Source: Planctomycetota bacterium (GTDB lineage Bacteria > Planctomycetota > UBA8742 > JACQVU01 > JANLHZ01). From it: 37,112 nucleotides of DNA. The notes beneath the pieces were generated by a model that saw only the letters and a list, made by a program, of their open reading frames with translations, was not told the DNA's origin and did no database searches. The number at the start of each line of letters is the position of its first letter. Positions within the stretch are counted from its first letter, which is position 1. Of this stretch, positions 8,588-17,432 are shown piece after piece. Where the stretch lies: assembly GCA_024653775.1 (NCBI GenBank), contig JANLHZ010000009.1:1-37112 (forward strand), in the 5' to 3' direction. The position numbers and the translations under genes are program-made.

Positions 8588-11492
8588 AGCTGAACGCGAG
8601 CAGCACAAAGATGACAAGCAACACCACGCCGGCGGGACTTTCATTCTTGTGCGAAGTGTCGCAGCCGCCGCAGCCGCCGCCCGACGAGGAACCGGAACTG
8701 AACCCCGTCGCAACGCCGCCGACGAACTGAACCTGCGCGGTTTCCGCAACTTCGTTTCCGCCGATGGTCGCGCTGACCGTGATGGCGCTCGCGGTGGTCG
8801 GCGCGCGGATCGTCTGTAGATACGCCCCGCTCGACGCGTCGTAAACGACGGCTCCGGAGAGATTCGCGCCGGGCGCGGAGAACGCGACCACGAGATTCGG
8901 ATCGATCACCGGAAAATCGTTTCCGTCGCGAGGACTCAGCGTGATCGTGACGCTGTCCGTGCCGTTCGCGTTCGCGACAGCCTGGCTTGCCTCGAGTTTC
9001 GTTTTGGTGAGATCGACCGCGCCGGAGAAGGTTATCAGCGCGGGAGCGCTCACAAGGAGCGATCCGATTCTCGCGGAAACCCGCTGCTGCTGCGGAGTCG
9101 GGACGCTCGTTATCGTCGCCGCGTAGACTCCCACGGTGGATGTCGGCGCGGCCTGATTTCCTCCGATGTTCGGCTCGTTATCGCTGACGCCCGCGTTCGG
9201 GGTCACTTCCGCGCCGTTTTCGTCGACGAAGACGATCGTCACCACCGGACTCGACGTCAGGAACGTGCCCGCTGAATTTTTCGCCTGCACCGTCACTGTG
9301 AGGGTGCTCGATCCGTCCGCGAATATACTCGCGGGGGACGCGGTGATCGTCGAGTTGTCCGAATCCGCAAGAAGCGACGGGTCCGCACTGAACGTCACCT
9401 GCACGCTTCCCGCGAGCGAAGTCGAGTTCGCGGTGGCGGTGATCGTCGCGACTACGTCGACGGCGGTCGACTCCGACAGAAGCTGCTGCGTGACCTTGCC
9501 CGTGTTCGCGTCGAAAGCCGGAACGCCGAGGAGCGTCCCTCGGTCCGTGCTGAAAACTACTGCCCCGTTAAGCGACGCGTCGAACACGGGGAATCCGTTC
9601 GCGTCCTTAGGCGTAAGCGTGATCGTCGCGACTGAGTTTCCGTCGCCCGCGATCGCGCTCGCGCTCGTGCTCAGCATGCTCTGGCTCGACGGATCGAGCG
9701 GTCCGGTGAAGTACACGACCTTAGGCGTCAGCGCGACTCCGCCGGCGGTGACGCTGATCGTCACCTGCGATTGCCCCGCGCCTGCTGGACTGAGGCTTGC
9801 GGTGTATACTCCAGTGCCGACTGAGGTTTCAGCGAGGGTTACGTTCGACGTCCCCTGGGCGGAGCCGCTCGTGATCGTACCCGCGCTCGTCGTCATCGTT
9901 ACCGTGGGCGAATTCGAAACCGTCTCGCCGAGAAGGTTTTTCAGCGTGACCGTCAGCGCGATCGTGTCCGCTCCGGACGCGAGCACCGAACCGGGCGTAG
10001 CTAGGGTGGTGCTGAGCGTCTGACTCGGAGCTTCAAGCCCGGCGGTGTCGAGCACCGCGATCAGGTAGTAGCCCTTGGTGCTCGAGTTGTACGCGCGAAC
10101 GCGAACGAAGGTCTCTTCGCCCGCGCCGACGACCTCCGGACTCGTAAACGTCCCGATGCGCGGGTCGCGATTCTCGCCGCTGAGGTCGAAGCCGACGTCG
10201 TCGCGATCGTCGTTCGACGCGCGAGGCGTGGTAAGATTGCCCGCGTCGTACCAGTCGATTTTCGCGTCGAGCGAGGAGCCGATGCCGCGCGCTTCGACCG
10301 TGATCACCACGTTACGGTCCGCGCTGGGCGCCGCGATGCGATACCAGTCCACGTCGGTCTTCGTCTCGATGCGCGACGAGATGAACCTCCCGATCGGGAG
10401 TTCCTGCGCGCTTGAAGAAGTGTCGTCGCTCTCGCCGGGCGAACCAGTAAGCGCGACGTCGAAGTTGACGTTCGTTACCGTCTGGCCCGCTGCGATCGAC
10501 ACTATCTGAGGCGTCGCGGCGGGAACCGTGATATCCGGATAAAGCTCGGTAATGAAAGTCTGCTGGATCGTTCCGTAGTACGAGTTTCCAAGTTCGGAGG
10601 AGCGCATCTGCCCGCAGTAGACGTAGTAGTTCCCAGGCGGAACTCCTTCGATCGTGTACACGCCCTGTTTGTCGGTATGAGTGCCGATGACGGGTTCGAG
10701 GGTGGTCGCGTCTATCAGATTGACGTGCGCGCCGAAAATGACGTCGCTGTTCGAGGTCACGATGCCCTGCACCTTGCCGAAGGTGGTGAAGAACGACGAG
10801 GAAGGGTAGACCGCGCTGACGAGTCCGACGTCGTCCGCTTCGAGCGTGCGAAGACTGATGAACCCGGTGTCGCTCGAGGCGTACATCGTTCCCTTGCCGA
10901 TGAAAGTGTGGTCGAACCCGATGAAGTGCCCGATCTCGTGGGTTGCGATGTTTTCGATGTCCGCGCGGCCGACGGTTCCCCGCGGCTCCGGATTCGCGCC
11001 GATGGCGTCGGACGTCGCCCAGTGGAAGCTCTCGTTGAAAAGAAGGTCCGCGTCGGTGATGGTCGTGTCCTCCTGGAAAGTCGTCCACGTCACCGCGAAA
11101 ACGCCCGCGGAGAGATCGTTCGTCCACTTAAGGATGTTCGTCTCGTCCGCCGCCGCGTTCATTCCCGAAACCTTGCCGTTATACTGGAACGCGACGTTCG
11201 ATGTTCCGACCTGCTCCCAGCGCTGGAAACTGTTCTGGATCGCCTGGAACTCGTCGAACGGCATGCCGGAGAGATCGTCCGCGGTGCCGCCCGTGTCGAT
11301 CTGATAAATCACCCGCCCGGCTTCGACGTTCGTAAGCTGACGAATGTTCTCGTCGAGATCCCAGATTGCGGGTTTCGAGTCGCTTCCGCGAATCTGCGTA
11401 TACGAAAGCGCGTAAGGCGCGATCGCGATGCACGCAAGCAGCGAGATCGCAATCGAAGCGTGAACGACCAGGTGATTTTGTCTTCGTTTCAT
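8571..11492 (-). CDS. Secreted matrixin-like metzincin with Ig-like repeats and C-terminal anchor
   Basis: A 973-aa exported zinc protease. A signal peptide (about 1-30) is followed by an M10-type catalytic domain with HEIGHFIGFDH (185-195) and the Met-turn GTMYAS (Met203). Next come a carboxypeptidase-regulatory-like domain (about 234-300, FGAHVNLIDATT), a pre-peptidase C-terminal (PPC) domain (about 350-485, DVDWYRIAAP) and several invasin/Ig-like repeats (about 490-920). The end is an anchor-like tail: Ser/Gly-rich linker, CGGC (941-944), hydrophobic helix VVLLVIFVLLAFSF and a terminal RRN. This tripartite end resembles GlyGly-CTERM/MYXO-CTERM sorting signals and suggests processing and surface retention. 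The ATG follows only a weak GGGA. Probably degrades extracellular protein or mediates adhesion. Confidence 0.9.
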   Translation of the reverse strand: MKRRQNHLVVHASIAISLLACIAIAPYALSYTQIRGSDSKPAIWDLDENIRQLTNVEAGRVIYQIDTGGTADDLSGMPFDEFQAIQNSFQRWEQVGTSNVAFQYNGKVSGMNAAADETNILKWTNDLSAGVFAVTWTTFQEDTTITDADLLFNESFHWATSDAIGANPEPRGTVGRADIENIATHEIGHFIGFDHTFIGKGTMYASSDTGFISLRTLEADDVGLVSAVYPSSSFFTTFGKVQGIVTSNSDVIFGAHVNLIDATTLEPVIGTHTDKQGVYTIEGVPPGNYYVYCGQMRSSELGNSYYGTIQQTFITELYPDITVPAATPQIVSIAAGQTVTNVNFDVALTGSPGESDDTSSSAQELPIGRFISSRIETKTDVDWYRIAAPSADRNVVITVEARGIGSSLDAKIDWYDAGNLTTPRASNDDRDDVGFDLSGENRDPRIGTFTSPEVVGAGEETFVRVRAYNSSTKGYYLIAVLDTAGLEAPSQTLSTTLATPGSVLASGADTIALTVTLKNLLGETVSNSPTVTMTTSAGTITSGSAQGTSNVTLAETSVGTGVYTASLSPAGAGQSQVTISVTAGGVALTPKVVYFTGPLDPSSQSMLSTSASAIAGDGNSVATITLTPKDANGFPVFDASLNGAVVFSTDRGTLLGVPAFDANTGKVTQQLLSESTAVDVVATITATANSTSLAGSVQVTFSADPSLLADSDNSTITASPASIFADGSSTLTVTVQAKNSAGTFLTSSPVVTIVFVDENGAEVTPNAGVSDNEPNIGGNQAAPTSTVGVYAATITSVPTPQQQRVSARIGSLLVSAPALITFSGAVDLTKTKLEASQAVANANGTDSVTITLSPRDGNDFPVIDPNLVVAFSAPGANLSGAVVYDASSGAYLQTIRAPTTASAITVSATIGGNEVAETAQVQFVGGVATGFSSGSSSGGGCGGCDTSHKNESPAGVVLLVIFVLLAFSFIRRN

Positions 11493-11901
11493 CTAGATCC
11501 CGTGTGACATAGTTTTTAACGCGCTCTTTGAAAGTTCGTTTGCGCCAATCCGAGTCGAATAGTTTAACTAAGACGGGCCGCGCTGTACATCTTCACTTTC
11601 CGGGTGGCGTTGACTGCCGAAAGTTGGAAAACGCGAAGGATTGTCGGCGGAAGTTCATTGGACAGAATTCACAGGATGAACAAGATTTATTTATTTTAGC
11701 CTCCTTAGATTCCAATCCCGACAATCCTGTGAATCCTGTCTATTTCCCTTTGAGGTTGTGCGCTAGAAAATAACTCCTGCACCGCGCAAATTTGAAGACA
11801 CAGCCAAGCGCAGCCTGAACCAAAAATAATCAGCGCGGAGAATTTAACGCTGACAGTGAATGGAGAGCGACACTTGCTTTTTGTCCGCGTGCGCACCCTG
11901 C
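11493..11901. other. Gene-free stretch between metalloprotease and def
   Basis: 409 bp without a supportable gene. It contains the metalloprotease leader and a 17-bp inverted repeat (annotated separately). The remainder is of mixed composition with no recognised motif. Confidence 0.6.
11661..11740. repeat. 17-bp inverted repeat, ACAGGAT-type
   Basis: Arms GACAGAATTCACAGGAT (11661-11677) and ATCCTGTGAATCCTGTC (11724-11740) pair with one mismatch across a 46-bp spacer. The ACAGGAT wording is, from memory, frequent in dispersed repeats of environmental bacterial genomes. It lies between two minus-strand genes, so it could fold in the metalloprotease-def intergenic transcript. Confidence 0.75.
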
Positions 11902-12456
11902 CTACAGGTTGCCCTTGAATTCCTTTTCCATATCCCTGAGCGCTTTTTTGTACTTGGTGCGCTCGTCCTTTGGCATGCGGTCTGGGAGCAAGTCGCCGTT
12001 CAGATGGTCGAGTTCGTGCTGGATGCACCGCGAAAGCAGGTCCTCGGCTTCGAGTTGGAAGAATTCCCCCGCGAGGTTTTGTGCGCGGACCATTACCTTC
12101 GCCGAGCGTTTGATCTGCGCGTAAATCTTCGGGAAGCTGAGGCAGCCTTCCGAATCGACGACGCTCTCGTCGCTGTGCACGGTGATCTCCGGATTAATGA
12201 AGACGTGTGCGCCCTCGGTGTTTGCGTCGATGCGTTTGACCTCTTCGGGATCGTAGCCGCAGCACGCGACGAACACCCGTTCCAGCCACCCGACCTGCGC
12301 CGCGGCGAGTCCGACGCCGCGCTGCTCGCGCATCAACTCGAAAAGCCGGTCGACTTTTTCACGGAGTTCGTCGTCGAAAACCTCGACGGGTTTCGAAACC
12401 TCGCGGAGCCTAGGGTCCGGGAATTTCAGGATGGTCCATTCGGATACTTTAGTCAT
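11902..12456 (-). CDS. def: Peptide deformylase
   Basis: A 184-aa metalloenzyme that removes the N-terminal formyl group from nascent proteins at the ribosome. All three signature motifs are present: GVGLAAAQVG (47-56), EGCLSFP (103-109, metal ligand Cys105) and QHELDHLNG (146-154, ligands His147/His151 and catalytic Glu148). Length is normal and the N-terminal opening ILKFPDPRLR is typical. A GGAG Shine-Dalgarno lies 2 nt before the ATG, directly next to a heptamer tandem array (12468-12495) that makes up the upstream leader. No fmt gene is adjacent. Confidence 0.96.
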   Translation of the reverse strand: MTKVSEWTILKFPDPRLREVSKPVEVFDDELREKVDRLFELMREQRGVGLAAAQVGWLERVFVACCGYDPEEVKRIDANTEGAHVFINPEITVHSDESVVDSEGCLSFPKIYAQIKRSAKVMVRAQNLAGEFFQLEAEDLLSRCIQHELDHLNGDLLPDRMPKDERTKYKKALRDMEKEFKGNL

Positions 12457-12467
12457 TGCTCCAGAAT

Positions 12468-12495
12468 AGTAGTCAGTAGTCAGTAGTCAGTAGTC
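12468..12495. repeat. Tandem heptamer AGTAGTC x4
   Basis: Four perfect 7-bp units beginning 12 bp upstream of the def start codon on the side of its promoter/leader. Read on the def strand the unit is GACTACT. A related array lies upstream of the GT4 gene (18611-18638). A length change here would alter the def leader. Confidence 0.92.
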
Positions 12496-12636
12496 GGAAT
12501 TTCGTCATTGCCTGGGCAAAACTCGAAACATGAAACTCGAAACCGCCGACGTCCGTAAATAAACTCCTTCAAAAAACTATAACCCGAAACCCGAATTAGT
12601 TATTGCCTGCCAAACGCTGTTTCAATATCTTAGCCT

Positions 12637-12670
12637 TTGACTTTCATTTACAAACATACGAAAATATAGT
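12637..12670 (+). promoter_or_regulatory. Possible promoter of the TPR gene
   Basis: TTGACT (12637-12642) is followed by AT-rich DNA with candidate -10 boxes (GAAAAT at 17 bp spacing or TATAGT at 22 bp). It lies in a short AT-rich patch about 50 bp before the TPR start. Weak, by eye only. Confidence 0.3.
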
Positions 12671-12717
12671 CCAAAGAAAAATCTGAAGAAGTTCCTGAAG
12701 GGGGATGTTGCAAAGTA

Positions 12718-14130
12718 ATGTCCAGAGCTGAAGATTTCTATAAAAAAGGCGCGGATGCATTAAAACGTGGGCAGATCGATCTTTGTGTGAAAACGCTGCT
12801 GATGTCCCTGAAGGTCGATCCGAATCACGAGGGGTGCAGGCAACTCCTCCGCGCGGCGGGACAAAAAAAAGGCGGCGGCAAAAAAGGCGGCTTCCTCGGC
12901 TTCGGAGGCAAGTCGGTTCCGCTGAAGGCGCAGCTCGCGCAGTCTCGCAAGAAGTGGTCCGACGTCGATTACGAGTGCGAATCCGAGCTTGCCGCGAATC
13001 CGGACAACACCGCCGCGCTGAAGGCGTCCGGCGAGGCGCTGATCGAACTCGGAGCGTTCAAAAGCGCGTCGGTCCAGTTCGAAACCGCGATGGCGCTCGA
13101 TCCCACGAACATCGACGTCATGCTCACCTACGGCAAAGCCCTCGAAGGTCGCGGGGATCTGCTCAAGGCGCGGGAAGTCTACGGCAGGGCGCGCAAGGCG
13201 GACCCGAACAACCGCGAGGCCGCTTCGGCCTACAAGAACATCGAAGGACGAATCTCACTCGAGAATGACGGCTGGCAAGCGGGCAGCAAGGCGCTCGATA
13301 TGGTCAAGGACAAGGACCAGGCCCGGGACCTAGAGCAGAAGACAAAGATCATCAAAAATGAGGACCATCGCCTTTCGCAGATTCGCGAGATGAAAACCGA
13401 ACTCGACGGCGGGCCGGGAGATCGCGTGGTTCTGCGAGACCTCTGGCAGCTTCAGCGCGACGCGAAGGACTGGAAAGGCGCTCTCGAAAGCCTTGCGAAG
13501 CTGCAGAAGCTCGAGCCGGATCAGTTCGAGTACACGGAAAACGAAGCCGACGTGCGGATGCAGTATTACGAGGAACGCATCGCGGCGAACAAGGAGAAGG
13601 CGGACGCGGGCGACGATGACGCGGCTGCGAAGATGGCCGAGGATCAGGTGAAGCTCGTCAAGTTCCAGATCAAGGAGTATTCGCGGCGCGCCGATCATTA
13701 TCCGAACGATCTCGCGCTTAAGTTCAACGTCGCGAAATACACCATCATCGACGGCGACTACGACAAAGCCGTCAGCTTCCTCCAGCATGCGCGAAAGGAC
13801 GCCATCTTCGGATTCAAGGCGGAGGTCTCGCTCGGGATTCTGTTCTACCTGAAAAGCAGGTTCTCGATGGCGGTGAAGCAGTTTGCCAAGGTGCGCGAGG
13901 GTCTCGAGGGAACGCTAGACGAAAAAGGTAAGGAAGTCACGTACTGGCACGCCCGCTCGCTCTACCAGAACGGCGAGACGGATTCCGCACGGGACCTCGT
14001 CGAGACGCTTTACATGGAGGACGAGAGCTTCAAGAACATCGCGGACCTTATGAACACCATCGAGTCCGGCGAAGGTCTTGACGATTCCGACGTCGAAGGG
14101 CAGCTCCGCGCTCTCCTCGGCGTGAGGTAA
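12718..14130 (+). CDS. Tetratricopeptide-repeat protein
   Basis: A 470-aa protein without signal peptide or membrane helix. An N-terminal helical pair (AEDFYKKGADALKRGQIDLC) is followed by a Lys/Gly-rich linker (about 49-65) and then TPR units, for example NTAALKASGEALIELGAFKS, NIDVMLTYGKALEGRGDLLK and the C-terminal pair around ARSLYQNGETDSARDLVETL. The middle is highly charged and may be coiled-coil. TPR proteins of this type act as interaction scaffolds; the partner is unknown. The window gives no operon partner: the upstream gene is divergent, and a 142-bp repeat separates it from the ClC gene. Confidence 0.85.
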   Translation: MSRAEDFYKKGADALKRGQIDLCVKTLLMSLKVDPNHEGCRQLLRAAGQKKGGGKKGGFLGFGGKSVPLKAQLAQSRKKWSDVDYECESELAANPDNTAALKASGEALIELGAFKSASVQFETAMALDPTNIDVMLTYGKALEGRGDLLKAREVYGRARKADPNNREAASAYKNIEGRISLENDGWQAGSKALDMVKDKDQARDLEQKTKIIKNEDHRLSQIREMKTELDGGPGDRVVLRDLWQLQRDAKDWKGALESLAKLQKLEPDQFEYTENEADVRMQYYEERIAANKEKADAGDDDAAAKMAEDQVKLVKFQIKEYSRRADHYPNDLALKFNVAKYTIIDGDYDKAVSFLQHARKDAIFGFKAEVSLGILFYLKSRFSMAVKQFAKVREGLEGTLDEKGKEVTYWHARSLYQNGETDSARDLVETLYMEDESFKNIADLMNTIESGEGLDDSDVEGQLRALLGVR

Positions 14131-14155
14131 GGACGCGCGTCCTCAGGAGTCGATT

Positions 14156-14297
14156 CGTAACTGTTCACGGGGTGGCTCGCGGTATATAGCGGGATTCTGT
14201 AGTAGTGTGCTCGTGAGAGCATATTTTCGCGGTGTGGTGGATCAAAGAAACGCCTTACAGACCACTACGAACGCGATCTACCCCGTGAACAGTTACG
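14156..14297. repeat. Long MITE-like element (142 bp, 18-bp terminal inverted repeats)
   Basis: Perfect 18-bp termini CGTAACTGTTCACGGGGT (14156-14173) and its complement (14280-14297). Inside are TGCTC-gtga-GAGCA and a segment ending in CACTACGAAC that matches the 53-bp family. The internal block (GTGGATC-AAGAAACGCCTTAC) recurs in the element at 35478-35605. It has no coding capacity and sits between the TPR and ClC genes. Confidence 0.9.
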
Positions 14298-14387
14298 TCG
14301 ATTCAACCTCAAAAATTCCTTACGGGTCCGTGAAATGTTCCTCCAGCGGTCATACGATAGCCGCGGAAAGGAAGACCGATAACCGCC

Positions 14388-16292
14388 ATGGCATTGGAAG
14401 GAACAGGACTCAGGAGGAGAATCGCGAATCTGTTTTCCTTCTCCGCCGACGGTCTGTCGATCGTTCTCGCCCTGATCGTAGGCTCGCTTGTAGCGCTGTG
14501 CGCGCTCGCGTTTTCGTGGCTGACCTTTGTCATCAACAACTTTTTCTACAGCGACTACGCGGATTCGATCCTGGGCGCGATTTCCATCGGGGACGCGCCA
14601 TCGAGCCTCGTCATAGGAATCTGCCTCGTAACAGGCGCGATACTGACCTACATCGCGACGCAGTTCTCGCCGGAAACGAAGGGTCACGGCATCCCGAACG
14701 TCCTTCGCGCGGTGATTACCGATGGCGGGAAGATCAAGCCGAGGGTCGCAGTGGTGAAGACCATCGCGAGCGCGTTCACCATAGGCGCGGGCGGAAGCGC
14801 CGGATCGGAGGGCCCGATCGTCCAGATCGGAAGCGCCATCGGAAGCGCGGGCGGAATGCTTGCGGGATTCAAGTACGATCGAATCCGGATTCTGGTCGGC
14901 TGCGGCGCTGCCGCGGGAATCAGCGCGACCTTCAACGCCCCCATCGCGGGCGCGTTCTTCAGCGCGGAAATCATCATGAAGGACATTCACCTCCGTTCGC
15001 TTTCGCCGATAATATGCGCGAGCGTCGCCGCGAACGTCGTCAGTTCGAAGCTCCGCGGAAACGAGCCTGCGTTCCACCTTCCCGAGAATTACAAACTCGT
15101 CGACTTCGCGATAGAAATCCCGCTGATCGTGGTTCTTGGGGTTCTGTGCGGGCTTGCGGCTGCGTTTTTCATTTTCGCGATGCATAAAGGCGAGGATTTC
15201 TTCGGAAGGCTCAAAATCCACGGCGTAGCCAAGATCCTCGTCGGAGTCGCGCTTCTTCTCGTCGTCGCGTACATCCTTCCGGGAGTCCTCGGCTCTGGCT
15301 ACGGCCATCTGACGTATCCCGGATGGCACGAGGCTCCGCCAGGGACGGGTGCGGGTCCGATAGACGATATTCTAGGCGCGAAGACCGTCGGCGATCTGAG
15401 CGCGCTCAATTACTCGCTGATTGCTCTTGTCGGGCTCGTTTTCGCGAAGGCTATCGCGACGAGTCTCACGCTCGGCTCCGGAGGTTCCGGCGGCGTGTTT
15501 GCGCCGGCGCTGTTCATCGGAGCCGCGACGGGAGGCGCGTTCAACGTCGCGGTGGTCAGCGCGGTTCCGTCCCTCGGAGGAGGTTCCATCGCGGGACCAG
15601 CGGCGTACGCGCTCCTCGGTATGGGTGCAACCGTCGCAGCCGCGACTCACGCGCCGCTGTCCGCGATAATCATTCTGTGGGAGATGAGCAAGGACAACGA
15701 ACTTATCGTGCCTTCGATGGCGGCGTGCGTGGTCGCGACGATGATCGCGCGCAGGATCAATCCGCTTTCGATCTATCTCGACGCGCTTTCCCAGAAAGGC
15801 GTCCGCATAGGCCACGGATTCGACCTCTCGGCTCTCGAGGAGGTTCGCGTCGAGCAGGTGATGGCGAGAGACTTCTACAGCCTCGAACTTGGCGCCGACG
15901 TCCGGGACTCGCTCCTATTGCTGCGGGAAAGCGAACTAGAGGACTTCCCCGTGACGAGCGGCGAGGAGTTCGTCGGAATGGTTTTCGTCGCGGACCTTCG
16001 GAACGAACTGCAATCCGCGGGCGATTCCACGGACCCGATACTCGTCGATTCGCTCGTGCAGAGCAACGCGCCCGTCGCCCACCGCGACGACAACCTCGCG
16101 GAAGCCCTCGCCAAGCTGGTGCGGTCCGACGTCAAAACCCTTGCGGTCGTCGACAGCGCGAGAGGAAAAAGAATCATCGGCGTGCTTACAGACGCGGCGC
16201 TGCTTCGGTACTATCAGCGGGAGGCTTCGTTCCTGGTTCCGGAAGATCAAAGAAAATCGACGAGAGTGGCGCCGGTGCAGAAGTCGAAGTAA
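14388..16292 (+). CDS. ClC-type chloride channel/transporter with C-terminal CBS pair
   Basis: A 634-aa integral membrane protein. ClC signatures are in order: GHGIPNVLRAV (99-109), GSEGPIVQIG (139-148) with gating Glu141, and GSGGSGGVFAPALFIG (363-378). About ten hydrophobic segments cover residues 20-460. The C-terminal 487-610 region is a CBS pair (VEQVMARDFYSLE and DSLVQSNAPVAHRDDNLAEAL), which commonly binds adenine nucleotides and gates transport. By eye, the internal proton glutamate of E. coli ClC (Glu203) aligns to Ile in SAEIIMKD, which would favour channel-like or altered coupling, but that alignment is unverified. No close Shine-Dalgarno precedes the ATG. Confidence 0.92.
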   Translation: MALEGTGLRRRIANLFSFSADGLSIVLALIVGSLVALCALAFSWLTFVINNFFYSDYADSILGAISIGDAPSSLVIGICLVTGAILTYIATQFSPETKGHGIPNVLRAVITDGGKIKPRVAVVKTIASAFTIGAGGSAGSEGPIVQIGSAIGSAGGMLAGFKYDRIRILVGCGAAAGISATFNAPIAGAFFSAEIIMKDIHLRSLSPIICASVAANVVSSKLRGNEPAFHLPENYKLVDFAIEIPLIVVLGVLCGLAAAFFIFAMHKGEDFFGRLKIHGVAKILVGVALLLVVAYILPGVLGSGYGHLTYPGWHEAPPGTGAGPIDDILGAKTVGDLSALNYSLIALVGLVFAKAIATSLTLGSGGSGGVFAPALFIGAATGGAFNVAVVSAVPSLGGGSIAGPAAYALLGMGATVAAATHAPLSAIIILWEMSKDNELIVPSMAACVVATMIARRINPLSIYLDALSQKGVRIGHGFDLSALEEVRVEQVMARDFYSLELGADVRDSLLLLRESELEDFPVTSGEEFVGMVFVADLRNELQSAGDSTDPILVDSLVQSNAPVAHRDDNLAEALAKLVRSDVKTLAVVDSARGKRIIGVLTDAALLRYYQREASFLVPEDQRKSTRVAPVQKSK

Positions 16293-16363
16293 AGTCCGTT
16301 TTCTTAATCGACCCACACAACCGTCAGGTTGTAGACGTTACTTGAATCTGGAATTAAAGCCCG

Positions 16364-17344
16364 ATGCCCGAAAAATTCATACGAATCTGCACTCACGAGG
16401 AACCCGACATCGATGGACTCGTCGGTATGTGGATTTTGAAGCGCTTCGGCGAAATGAAGTTCCCGGGCGTTAAAGACGCGGAAATCGGATTCGTCAGCGC
16501 GGGCGACGAAGTCGACGGCAAATCCGGAGATCAGCTATTCGAAGAGGGCGTCATTCTCGTCGATACCGGAGGCGGAATATTCGATCACCACGTCCGCGAT
16601 ACCGGTGCGAAGGAGGAGCGCCTCGACGACTGCACAACGACCCTCGCCGCGAAACATGTCGGCGTCGCGAACGACAAGGCCCTCGCAAAACTCCTGCGAT
16701 GGGTCAAGCGGCATGATCTCGAAGGCAAGGGTCTTTCGTCCAAGGATCCCGCGGAACACCTGATCGCGCTGCCAAACATCATCACGGGTCTGAACCTAAT
16801 CTGCGAAGGCGAGTACGTAAAGACCTGGGAGACTGTCGCAACGATTCTCGACGCGATCTACGCCACCGAGGTCGACTGGTTCAAAGCGGTCGAGGACGTC
16901 AGCCACGGCTACTGCGTGAAACTCGAAGGCGGACTTTCAGTCATCGCGGTGCTTTCGGATTCGCGCAAGATAATGAAGGCCGCGAGATACCTGCAGCACG
17001 ACCTCATCATCGCGCAGGACAACCAGAACCGCATCGGGATCACGCCTAAGATCCAGCCGAATCTGAGCGAGGTCGATTTTTCGCGGCTGGTGGAGGCGCT
17101 TCGGAAACTAGAGTGCAATATGCGCGGAATCGAATTCGAACGTCTCGAAAGCCAGATCGGCGAAAAGTTCTACTGGTTCCTCCACGACAGCCGGAGAATC
17201 GTCGCGTCCGGAAGCCGCAAGAACACGAAAGCGCAGCCGACGATAATCCCGCGCAATCTGATCTGCGAAGTCACGGCGCGGGTGTTCGATCCGGAGTTCC
17301 GCTTTTCGAAGGAATTCGAATTCGCCGAGGAGATCATCGCGTAG
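16364..17344 (+). CDS. DHH/MYG1-like hypothetical protein
   Basis: A 326-aa soluble protein of no certain family. The N-terminal third shows metal-binding-like motifs arranged as in DHH or MYG1 phosphoesterases: THEEPDIDG (Asp15, Asp17), VDTGGGIFDHHV (Asp67, Asp74, His75, His76) and, further on, VKRHDLEGKG. The C-terminal half (about 180-320) has a beta-strand/acid pattern (GYCVKLEGGLSVIAVLSDS) and ends in FDPEFRFSKEFEFAEEIIA. Conservation of the D-x-D and DHH motifs suggests a manganese-dependent phosphoesterase or nuclease, but no substrate can be named. The downstream 53-bp repeat separates it from the convergent GT4 gene. Confidence 0.7.
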   Translation: MPEKFIRICTHEEPDIDGLVGMWILKRFGEMKFPGVKDAEIGFVSAGDEVDGKSGDQLFEEGVILVDTGGGIFDHHVRDTGAKEERLDDCTTTLAAKHVGVANDKALAKLLRWVKRHDLEGKGLSSKDPAEHLIALPNIITGLNLICEGEYVKTWETVATILDAIYATEVDWFKAVEDVSHGYCVKLEGGLSVIAVLSDSRKIMKAARYLQHDLIIAQDNQNRIGITPKIQPNLSEVDFSRLVEALRKLECNMRGIEFERLESQIGEKFYWFLHDSRRIVASGSRKNTKAQPTIIPRNLICEVTARVFDPEFRFSKEFEFAEEIIA

Positions 17345-17366
17345 AACTTTCCCGAGTCCGCGGCAA

Positions 17367-17419
17367 GTTCGTAGTGACGCCGTCAGGCGTTTATATGCCC
17401 TTACGAGCGCGGTACGAGC
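17367..17419. repeat. 53-bp twin-hairpin repeat, degenerate copy
   Basis: Left arm GTTCGTAGTG and hairpin ACGCC-gtca-GGCGT match the complete copy at 27213 apart from one loop base. The right hairpin (TGCCC-ttac-GAGCG) and right arm CGGTACGAGC have drifted. It lies between the convergent DHH-like and GT4 genes. Confidence 0.85.
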
Positions 17420-17432
17420 ATCGCGCCCCTGC

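Noticed and set aside
12468-12495. CRISPR array suspected from short repeats
   Set aside because: The units are 7 bp in direct tandem without spacers, and no cas gene is present.
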